From Plazaster borealis (Eukaryota > Echinodermata > Asteroidea > Forcipulatida > Labidiasteridae): a DNA stretch of 64,000 bases. The position numbers were made by a program, and so were the translations under genes. This document shows positions 50,376-62,300 of the stretch, in pieces; position 1 is the stretch's first letter, and every line of letters starts with the position of its first letter. The DNA lies in contig CM037472.1 of assembly GCA_021014325.1 (NCBI GenBank), positions 27,696,039 through 27,760,038 of the forward strand, read 5' to 3'. Below the pieces are notes generated by a model that saw nothing but the letters and a program-made list of their open reading frames with translations, was not told where the DNA came from and made no database searches.

Positions 50376-53300
50376 TATTTTTTTTAAATTTTTATTTTTA
50401 AGCACAATAGTCACATGGAATTACAAGGCAAGAAAAATAAATGCGGTCGGGCTACCGGACACGTACGTTTCCTCTAGTGGGTGCCTAAGATAAATTGGTA
50501 CCAATAAATTAAATTAAGTTGTAAAATTATTTCAAGTAAGTGTTTAGAAAACCAGTATTTTACTTTGTGTTCTTAACCCTTTCATTACCATAGGCGACTT
50601 TAGTCGACTGCACTCATACCCCTCTTCCTTACCATTGGCGACTTACGTCGACCAAGCTTACACACAAAAAAGCACTCAAGACTGAGCACAAAGGCCATTT
50701 GTAATAAAGCTGTAGTTTTGTCCATGTTCACCCTCCATACCCAAGCTTACCATCATTAGAAAGTGAAAGATTGGATCCTTCCAGTGATGGTAAAATAAAA
50801 TGAGGTAGCTATTTTGCAATCTCTTCAAATAAGAGTTGAAAGATCCGAAATGTCCAACACCTACGGAGCGCCATATGGTTGTGTACAAAAAAGTGTTTCA
50901 GATTAAAAATCACACTGAGGAAAGAAAGACAAAGAACTTTGACAGTTATTGACCGATCTCAATGATTTTTTTATTATATGAAAGACAATTCAATAAGTAA
51001 GAACTGTTTTATTACTTATTTTGCTGTAAAACAGTATCTTCAAGGAGGTAATGAAGTTTGTAAAAAGGTCCTTTGAATGAAAGCTCTCTAATGTGTAAGA
51101 ATGTGTGTTTCACGCTTGAGTGGTCAAACAATGCGGTCACCAGTGGTTGTTTATCTCCAAACAATTCGGTAATGAAAGGGTTAAAAACTGTAAAAATATT
51201 TCCTCAAAAAAGTCTGAGGAAAGTGGCCAGGATTCACCTTAGAATGCACCACAGAGCATCTAGGATCAAAAATTTTTCCGGGGCCCTTGAGTGGGCCCCG
51301 GACCCCACGTCGTAGGGGCTTCGCGCTTCGCACTCGCATTGTACGTACCCCCTCGCAGTTTTCACCACACCAAGCACCAACCTTTAATTTTCAAAGTTGG
51401 AGAACACTGCGTAGGCCATGCCATGGTTTTGATTATTGAATGTCGCGTGACCTACATTTGGACAAGGATCCACATTGGATGTTAAAGGATTAGTTTTCAA
51501 TCTTATTATAAATCATCCAGAAGAACATTTCCATCCGCTGAAATATTGTCGGTGTCAACAAAATTACATTTGAAGATCCCCAAATCAATTCCATGATGTT
51601 TTTCCAATTGCAGTGGTCGGAAATAAGCACTTTATTTTATAATGCATAAAATCCCTGACAAAGTTTAAACGCAAAAAGTTTTTCTCGCTAAAAACAAGAT
51701 TACTCAATTTGATGACTATTCTGTAGATTGGTTGGATGGTGTGTTTATTGGAAACTAGAAGATCTTTACTCTTTCAAAAACCAACAATGAACACGTATTG
51801 CCTCTAAATTCTCTACGATCAGATCACGGAGGTAGATATTTCTACCTCTGCGATGAGATGTAATTACAGGCATGTCTTCTAAATACATCCCACTGTCTTG
51901 TCTGAGATTGTTGTAATTAGTTACCGACGTGTGTAATTGATCAACCTGGAATGTGGCAAAGAATGTGTTAACGAGTGCATTCGCAGGATAATTTATTCAT
52001 ACCTTTCTGCTACAATGTATCAGTCTGATACATCCATCAGAACATGAACACGTACATAAAATTATAAATCAGTTAAAACCAACAGTCTGTACTCTCTCCT
52101 GCCCAACCGGCTCTTTCCATAAAGTATCACAGGAGATGGTGGAGACCAGGGCCCTTCTTGGCTCTGGCTCGGTCTTCTCTAGTTATGTAACAAATTGACA
52201 TTTTCGGTATCAGACTTAAAGGGACACGTTGCCTTGGATCGGACGAGTTGGTCAACAAAAAAGCGTTTGTAACCGTTTGTTATAAAATGCATATGGTTAG
52301 AAAGACGTTATAAAAGTAGAATACAATGATCCACACAAATATGCCTCGAAATTGCGTGGTTTTCCTTTTACATCGTGAACTAACACGGTCGGCCATTTTG
52401 TGGAGTCAACATTTCTATCGCCACAAGAAAAAAAAAATCAACTTAGATGACTGTTGTCATATATGGGCCAAGTCTATTCTCACTTTTATCAAAGTTTTAA
52501 GAATTAAACCTCGGCCAAATCGCAGAGTTTTAAGAAATAAAATGGCGAGCCAAATATTTGTAGTTTTCTGATGTCACACATGTAACAGACAAGCTTTTTC
52601 CTGTAAAATTAAACTACCAGATACATGTTTACTAGATTTTTTTACTATTAAATAAGGTGATCTCTGTAGTTGACTTGTATACTAAAATAACACAAAATAA
52701 TTCAAAAGCAGAAAAAGTATTCCAACACTAACGGGAGAAATGCTCACAGCATTGCATTTGGATGCTGTTTGCTTTCCAAGTGATGGAGTGGAAAAAGTCC
52801 CCAGGTAGAAATGAAATTAATGAGTTCTTCAATGTCTGAATGACCTTAGGGAATTGTCAACATAATGTTGCAGTACAATGAGGACCTTATTGAAGTGTGT
52901 GCTTGAATGATTTTTGCTCAGTTGGTAATGTTGATACTGTACATACATGTAATGCAGAGACATGCAGCAAATTAACATGGAAAAGTAGTTATCCAGGAAG
53001 AAGTATTTCCTGAAAGTAGTGTCTGCGCACTTATCTGAATTTTTTTTAAAATAAAAACAATTTTTGAAAGAGGTTTGGTTAGCCCGATTTTCGGACTGTG
53101 TATTATATTTTTTTCATGTGACCCTAAAATTACCTTTGTGAAAGTTTAAATCATGACCAAAATAAAGTTTGGGAAGTCAGCTTTGACCTTGTGTTTGACT
53201 TGACTGCAGTCATTGGTTCTAGAACTTTTATTTGCAAAATATTGGGACCTAAATCGTAAGTATTTCTCACATCACATCACATTGATATCAGGGCTGATGT

Positions 53301-56300
53301 TTTGGCTGTCTCCACTTTTAATGCAATTTCACTATTTCTAAGAAGTATTTGATTTGGCATTGGGCGTTACATATTTCAGACTTTTTTGTTTTAATCTCAA
53401 CAGGTTTTCAATGATCTTGGTGAAGATGTCCTCAAGTCGGCCTTTGAGGGTTACAATGCATGTATCTTTGCTTATGGACAGACAGGATCAGGCAAATCCT
53501 ACACAATGATGGGGGCAAAGGTAAGTCTAGGATTCTGTAGTAATACATGTGTGTGATCCCTCGAAGTTGAACAAAATTTCTGAGGTGACTTCCTTGTTGG
53601 GTCAAAGTCGGATGTTTTTTTAGCCACACAGTCTCTTTGGCAAATGCCATATGTGATAGTCAAAGGGAGTATTGGAGGTAATGGGGGGATGAACGCGTTG
53701 GGGTGGAGGAAGGATGTCATGATTTGTATTTGCCTCATTGAAGTTCCGTTTACCTTGGGAAATAACCTTGAGCGTACACAAATGAAATAAAAGATGTGAC
53801 AGAGCCCAATTTCTAAGCTCAGATGCTTGAGCAAAAAAAAAAATTTACTTTAAAATTTGCTGCTGAGTAATAATTAGCAGGATACCAGTCGCAGATGGCA
53901 CATGTGACATGGTGTTTTGGCTGGTAACCTTATTCTGATAATCATAATTTTGTTTTGCTCAGCCACTTTTTGAAATATGGCCCTGGGGTTTAGGTTAGGG
54001 TGTTACACATAATGTGTAAGAATTGCCTTAATGTGTAAATTACCATCAAAACACTTTAGTACTAAACAAAATATAACTGCAACCCCTCCACCCCACAACA
54101 AAAAATAAACAAATCCTAAAAGTACATGTTATGTGTCACACAGTTTTAGAATGTAAACAGGTCTTTTTTCTCAATAAAGAACCGCCACTCCAGCTGAACA
54201 AAATCAAAAACAAATCAAAAAGCATGTGTCTTTTCTTAGCCGGGCGTAGTATTTATTACATGGTTCCATGAACCAGCCTGCCCGTGATTAAATTTCATAC
54301 CCCCCAAAAATTAACAACCCCTGACTTGGTTGATATTGAGTATATTACCAGCTGGGCGAAATTGACAAAAAATGAGTCTATGACAATCACAAGGCTTTCG
54401 TAATCACTTCTACAGACCAGATAGCCCAGACAGTGGTAGTGGTTTTTCCTATAATGTTTTTATTTATTTATGTTAAATAGATCAAAGAAACCTTGGAATA
54501 TCCAGTAGGTCTGTAGTCATTGATTTACCATATTTATTTTTTAGACGAATACTAACAGGGTTTCTTTGTGTAGGATTATAGGAAAACTGTACAAAAGAAT
54601 AACTCAATGTATGAATAAATGACTTGTCAAAAACAGTGCTTATTTACCAATAGTATTTGTTATTGTACAAATGTATATCATGTTTTTATTTTACGCCAAG
54701 AAACACAATAAATGGTACCACTTTGCATCCTTCACGTTAGCAGTTTTTCTCAATGGTTGTATATTTGTTTAAGTACCTGAGACCACCCAAAAGTGTTCCA
54801 ACATGTGAATAGACGAACAGTTTATACTGCAATAATTTGAGTCGATTAGTATTATAATTTTTTTTAATTACCCTCAAATTTCATTGGATGAAAATTTAGG
54901 TAACTTTTTCGTCCATTATTGATGGAAATTTGAGGGTGATTAAAAAAAAAAGGGAAAAAAAGAAAGAATCACCTCAAAATATTTCCAATATAAGTCTGCG
55001 TGTACATTCACATGTTCGTACACTTTTTTGGTGATTACAGGTACTAAACAAAAATTATAACCATTGGAAAAACTGCCAACTCTCAGATGCAAAGTGATCC
55101 CCATCATTGTGTTTCTTGTTTTATTACAATTCTATGATTTTTTTTTTTTTTTTTTAAGGATTCCCCAGGACTAATACCAAGGATATGTGAAGTAAGTAAA
55201 CATAACAAGACCGGTTACTATCTCCACAGAAAATTCAACTCTTAAAAATGTTTTCTAATATGATTGTAAATTTAATTTCTGGGCTTCTTTTACTGCATTA
55301 GTGTTTCAAGGTCATATCTTAAACTCATCCATATCAGTGCTTGCATTATTAGATTATATCTCTATCCATTGGTTTCATGCACACACCATGGAATCTTATC
55401 AATAAGCGCGTTTACGGTAATAGTGGCCATCTTTTTGCAAGGGGCAGATTTGTTTATTACAAACACTCGTTGTCGTCTGTGACTTGGCGCTCGAACTTCA
55501 TGCAATGCGTTAAGAAAGGTGCATTTGAAGTGCGAGTGCCGAGTCGCAGACAGCAAGGAGTGTTCAAAGAAAATAAATCTATCCCTTGAACTAGATGGCA
55601 CATATTACCATGAAGGTGCTTATTAATAATACCAACCTTTTTTCAGTTACACAAATGCAGACGTAGTAATAAGCATACAAAATACAACATTGTGCAGCTT
55701 ATGGGTAGCTGCAACACTGTTGTGTCTTGGTTATGGGTGCTCTAACTAAAACATTAATTCTTGTGAAGCAGTAAGCACCTTATGTTAGTTTGAATGACTT
55801 TTGGCTGCCCCTCTCCGCCATCTTGTTAAACTCTTTCACGCGCTGACCGGTGTCACTAGTGACCGGTTTAAATCTCTTCATAAAAATAGTTGTAAAATGA
55901 AAAATAAAGATCGCATGGCCACACAGTTATCAGAATGGGAAAGAGGACTCTTGAGAGTGCTATTGTGTTTTTTGGGGGGTCGCCATTTGCACACAAAAAA
56001 CGAGTAAACAAATAATGGGTCCATATGATCAAATTATCACAAAAATAAATGGTGCATGGAAGGGTTAAGAGATCTGAAAACCATTTGTGTATTCAAAGTT
56101 GTGTTTGCTTTGGCAGGAGATTGTGCCACCCTAACACTTCAAATTTGCAGAGGCACTGCATTGATAGAACGCCTCATCTAAATTGTTTAAAATAATCATT
56201 CTCATGTATTTGTAAACACTTAATTAAAGGCCAATGAAGAAATTAGAATGTTGTTACTGGATTAAGGATACAGGATACAAGATTTAAGATACAAGATGAA

Positions 56301-59300
56301 TCTTTTAGTTTTTCTCCTTTCACTTTCAGTATAAATTATACACATGCGTCACTAAAAAAAAATTGCATGTAAATCTGGGCCTAATGTCATAAAGCTGTTT
56401 ACTGGTAAGGAAATGTGTGCGCATACTATTGACCCCTTGCAGGACGCGCAGCGTTTTTACATGCGCCTAGTTTTTACACTCGCCTATCCTGTCCGCCATT
56501 TTGGAAGTAGAAATGTACACAAAGGAATTGACTCCCAAAATGGTGGAAATGGCAGACGCTCGTTGTGCAGAGTTGCGTTCCGTGTTGTGCAAGGGGTCAA
56601 TAGCAGAAACATGTGCATTATAAGCAAAAGTGTATTTCTTAGAAACAATTAAACAGAGTTGGCAGTGTGCATGTGCATTCACAGTGGATTTGCATTCTTG
56701 TGGCACTTGTCGGAACTGCCGGCAAGTTATCTGGGCCCAATTTCATAATGCTGTTAAGCAGGTTTTTTCCGTGCTTAGCAAGTTTTTGTGCTTATACAGG
56801 CTTTATGAAATTGGGTCCAGGCCTTTTACGTTGCTTATGGTAAGTGGAGTTTATGAAATAGAAACTGTGCTAAGGGCTGCTCCATAAGCAGAAAGCACAA
56901 AATGTCTGCTTACAAGTTTTATCAAATTGGCCCCCAGATCAATTTTCTGTTGCTTATTCTTAAGCTTTTTTGTTTGTAATAGTGCAAAAAGACACATTTT
57001 GAAGTTGTGTAAGAAATGTATTATAAATTTTGAAGATTTGAAACTGAGGGAAAAACCTGCTTCTTTGTTATGGGCTGAAAAGATTCACATATTTTTAATT
57101 GTTTTTTGGTTTTTCCTTCAGGGACTCTTCAGTAGGATCAAGAAAGATGATGATTATGTTGCTTCCTTCAGAACTGAAGTCAGGTAAATGTACATGAATA
57201 AAAACAAGACTAATTCAACATTCTTATAAATTGGAAATTGAGGAAAGTTTTAGAATCCCATCTATGACCAGTCAATCAAAGCTAACTATCTGTGTCTTCA
57301 CAAAACATTAAGATACATCTTAAAATGATCTAGTAAGGTTTGTGGTTACACATTTCCGCAGCTTTTTTCATAACATGTTAAAAAGAGTGACGCCAATGGT
57401 TTACTTCCCTTTTATTTTCCTTCCAGCTATCTTGAGATTTATTGTGAAAGAGTACGAGACCTACTGCGTACGAGCACACAGCATACACTAAGAGTAAGGG
57501 AACATCCAAGGGATGGACCATATGTGGAAGGTCAGTGATGCATTTAGGAAATTTTCCGTATAAAAAATCCCAAAACATTTGTCCTGAACAAAATATGCTT
57601 ATTAAGCAAGGGTCAGACAAATTAGGGTTTGCCCTTAATTGTTTTAGTGACTGGCCAGCAGGACCAGTTAGCTTGTCCTTTCACTAGTCTGTCAGCTTTT
57701 TTCACTAGTCAACATAGGGCTAGATAGCTCAGTTGGTATAGCGCCGGCACGTTGAACCGGAGGTCGCTGTTTCAAATCCTGTTCTTGTAAATTTTTCTTT
57801 TTTAAACCCCAAATCATTAAAAACTTACCCAGTCTTTTTTCCCTTGTGGTTTATAACAAATGAAATAGTGATGCTTTTCAGCTCTCACAAAATAATGCAC
57901 AACTGATTCTATTTTTTCATTGCAGATTTATCCAAACATCTTGTATCTGACTACCAGGATGTCAAAACCCTCATGGACAGGGGAAATGTTCAAAGGTACT
58001 ACATGTTATTTAAGCATTGTTTCCATGGGGTTTTTCTAGTAATCTGGAAATAACTTTATAAACTGCCTACATGTGACACAGCCCTGTTTAATGGCGTTTT
58101 ACGGTAGCATACTTTCATTGATCTATTTCCCTTAATAATACAGGACGACTGCATCCACCATGATGAACGACACTAGTAGCAGGTCGCATGCAATCTTCAC
58201 CATAACCTTCACTCAGGTAAGCTCAAATCATTGATGAAAAATTGTAGGAACAATAGACCATTACATGGCCGAACATCCTGGTGCTCGGTATTTGATTGGC
58301 TTCCAAAGTCTACCAAACCAGAGCCCAATTTCATAGCTCTGTTTCCATTAGCAAAGAATCGGCGTTTACGGAAGCAGGGAATTCCACGCTTACGCCAAGC
58401 TTATTTCACAGGTTAGCAGGGAATTTTTGTTTGTGCGCGTGCGTACTCCACATTAGTGGGCATTCTTCGCTTACACAGCTGGCGCAAACATTTGGTGCTT
58501 GCCCTGTAAGCGAAGAATGGTGATCGCAAGCGCAGAATTCGACGGTAAGCAGAGCCATAAAATTGGGCCCTGTTAAGCAATATGTAACTGACAGTTGAAG
58601 TCAATAACTGTATAGCACCTACAATTGTCATAAACTGCATGCTTATTAATTTAACCACATAAAAAAACCATCTTCACTAAAAGCACACATTTTGTCCACA
58701 AATAATGAGCAATTTGAGAAGCCCTCAGATAAAGCGCTGTAAAAATGTTGTGGTATTATTATAAGTAGTAACATTTACAAGTGCATGTGTTGGGTAGCAA
58801 CCCAATGATGGGTTTGCAATACATTCGTTCATGCTCTTTGTTTTTGTTTTCAGGCCAAATTTAATGACGATATGCCCATTGAGACTGTGAGTAAGATCAA
58901 CCTTGTGGATCTTGCTGGAAGGTAAGTCAGGTCTTCAATTCATCTTGCCTTTCAGGCTCTCCATAGATTATTTCTACTCGCTAGTTGAGTTAATTTTAAA
59001 TAGGGCGGTTAGTACACGTAAATAATTAGACTCGTAAAATAGTATGTAGTCCTTATATCATTTCATCCCTTGTCTCTTCATTCTGCACTGTCGCAACCTG
59101 ATGCTCAGTGTTTACCGCAAACGTTACAAGATCGCATTCCTACCAAGTTTCAAATCTTGCTTCAGTCATACGAATTTCTAAGCACAGTCTTTACAATTCG
59201 TATCCCCCTACTTTCTGATTATTCAACATTATCCACATGATTTTGATAACTATGCAGCATACAATATGATATCATGCAGTGAATGTATCTACACATTAGT

Positions 59301-62300
59301 AAACAGTCAACCCTCCTACTGTCTGACCATTCAATATCATCCATCCTGGTTATTGAATGCTGCACTTTGCCAGCCTTTATTCATGTGGTAAATGCATCTA
59401 CATAGTACACTCATGTACACAGTTCTGTTAACAATTGTACCACCATACACAACCAGTGCCATTGACTGTTTCTGAAAGGATTTGTCAACTGTATGTATAT
59501 AACATGCTACGTCTTGCAGACGCAGAAACGCACATCAGCACAATGCTAGTCTACCATTTCCACCATTTTGGGTCAATATGCATTATTGTATGTTACTCTC
59601 AATGATGAGTTAAATTTGAAGAACTAATACCCAAATTTAGAGTTACACACAACTGAAATCACGAACCTGCTTGACCAATCATCAAAAGCTGAATGGGAAA
59701 TCTTTCCTTTTTTTATTGACATTGACAGTGAGAGAGCAGATGCCACAGGGGCTACAGGGGACCGATTAAAAGAAGGAGCAAACATCAACAAATCACTGGT
59801 TACCCTTGGCAATGTCATCTCAGCATTAGGTAAGAACCCTTGATTGTGAACGGACTGCCCATCGACGGAACTCTACAAAATCTTGCCTTTATGCTAAGCT
59901 TGCGACAGCCAAGCCCTCTCCCAAAAATTTAGAAATAATGGTTGAATTTTGACAGTTATTTACTGCACAATCTGATAAGCTGAAATTTGTCTGTTATAAA
60001 TTATTTTTAACATCATGGAAAACTGTTGTGGCTTACAACTTGATATTTGAAATACAAAAGTCGCATCCCTGTAAGGTGATCCCCTGGCTGCAGTTTCACA
60101 GGTTTTATCGTAAACTTGGGTGGGATCCCTGGCAACATGGCAGCTAAGGGGTGTATGGCTTCTGACTGGCATCTCCAAACAAAGATATATGGTACATGTG
60201 ACATATATTATGACTGGTGACCATATTCTGGTAATCGTAATTTTGTTGTGCTTAGCTTATTTTTGTGCTTAAGCAGCTCTTTGAAAATGGGCCCAGTGCA
60301 GTGGTAGGTGAAGACATCATTTGCTGTGGGTTTAAATCGCAGACTGTTTAAAGCACAGAATGAAATGTTGTTCTTTCAGCTGATATGTCCTCCATGGTAG
60401 GGAGTCCTATGACCACAGCCAGCAAGCGCAAGTCCATTGTCTTCATACCATACAGGGACTCTGTGTTAACATGGCTCCTTAAAGACAGTCTTGGTGGGAA
60501 CTCAAAGACCATTATGGTTGCTAGTAAGTATTGGGACAGTTATTCCTTAACTCTTTACTCTTCAGTTGCCACCTCATTATTACAAATGTCACTTACGGCA
60601 TTATAACGTTGCCTTGTTGTGTTACCAGCCGTGGTTTTTTGACGTGGTGCCGTTTTTTCTTAAGTTTTGAGTTTTTCCTTGTCAGTGTAAGTGTTTTACA
60701 TTTTCAGCCATTGTATACAGCTGGTCTGGTATTTATTGTCTCTGGTGTATCTCTGTTTTATATCCTTTTTTAAATTGTAAAGCTCATTGAGGGATCTGTG
60801 ATCCATAATGCGTTAAGGCTACTGCTGAAGAAAAGAAAACAAATTCAAATTGTTGTTTTTCACTTTTTTCCCCTCTTTTTGGGGGAGGGTGTAGTAAAAA
60901 AAATCATAGGCAACCAGTTCCAGGCAATCGTCAAGAAAAAGAAACACGTTCACATGTTAACTGTTTCATAATTTTCTTGGAGATAAAATGTCGCTCGTAC
61001 TACCGAAGTGTTGTTTTTGCGTGCAGTGTTGTGTCAAGTACATCCAAGTTTCCTGTAGAAATTGCCTTGTGTGCCAAGGCCCTTTATTGCCAAACACTAC
61101 GTATCAACTTGCCAATTATTGGTAATTTAATTTATTTCATTTGCATTTAGCACTTGTTGTTTGCAATATTTAAATAAATGTTACGAATGATAAAATCAGT
61201 GCATGATACGCAACAAATGTTATCCTTACCACTAGAAAGAACTGTCTGTGCAGTTTTCATCTATGAAAATGAAATGAAAACATTAGAAGTATGCCCTGCC
61301 ATCTATCAGACTTTTGTTCAACTCCAAAACAAAAAGTACACATGATATTTTCCAAAAACTGAGATGGTTTTAGGCCGTGTCCGAATTAACAGTTTTGGCA
61401 GTTGCTATGGCTAGATGCGCTGAACAGACCTACATGTATTCTGCAGCGCTGCTGCAGCAGCCATCGGTCATAGCAAGAGCTGAATTCGCATGTTTTGCAC
61501 GCGGCCTTATTGTCTTTTGGTTTGTTTTTACCAAGCATGGATTGAAACGTGGGCCCATTTTTTCAAAGCTGTTAAACAGAAAAGTCTGCTTAGCAAATTG
61601 CAAATTTCTTTGCTAAGCAAGGAATGTGCATAGCAAGTGTTTGTGCTTACATTGGGCCCTGCTGCTTGATATACTTAGGAGTACTTTTTCCCTTCCTTCC
61701 CCTCAGCCATTTCTCCTGCTGACGTGAATTATGGGGAGACTCTCAGCACCTTGAGATACGCAAACAGAGCCAAGAATATCATCAACAAGCCAACTATTAA
61801 TGAGGTAACTCTATCGTTTCCTTTGAAGGATTGATATTTTAGAAGTAATGGGGAGGGAGGGGTAGGTAAAGGTACAACGATCAGCAACAGCATGATCTTA
61901 AAAAGCCACTTTATCTGACAGCTTGGTGACCAATGAGATTATCACGGATGTATAGTAAGTACTTGGCTCTTCCGAGTCCTGTGGACAAAACAATCCACAG
62001 GCACTTTTGGTGTGATTCCCATACCCTTTGATGTGGATAATATTGCCATACAGGGATGTCATATTGTATAGATACTCTTTGCCCACAGCTGACATGGAGG
62101 CACATTTGATGAAATTGAGTGCAGCATTTTCTGTGTTCTATTTCTATTGGCCCCACCAAGAATCGAAACATTTGGATGTTCTGAATTACCTCATAGTGTA
62201 GTATTTTCAGGTCATGGCCAGAAGACTTAGGGAGTGTCGGGGTATGATGTAAGTCTTCCATAAGGAGGGGATGAACAATCGATTCAAGTTTTGCTGGGCT

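Larger units (their letters stand above)
55192..57121. other. Kinesin intron 5, repeat-bearing, no other gene seen
   Basis: Short ORFs only. Contains a candidate TTAA element and the GGGCCCAATTT foldbacks listed separately, plus an inverted pair around 55420-55570 (CTCGTTGTCGTCTGTGACTTGGCGCTCG / CGAGTGCCGAGTCGCAGACAGCAAGGAG), which is a further small foldback. Confidence 0.5.

Noticed and set aside
53432..53834. Minus-strand ORFs over kinesin exon 4
   Set aside because: They are shadows of the conserved P-loop exon on the other strand.
57716..57790. Functional tRNA gene
   Set aside because: A and B boxes are present, but the acceptor stem does not pair and the sequence continues into a SINE tail.
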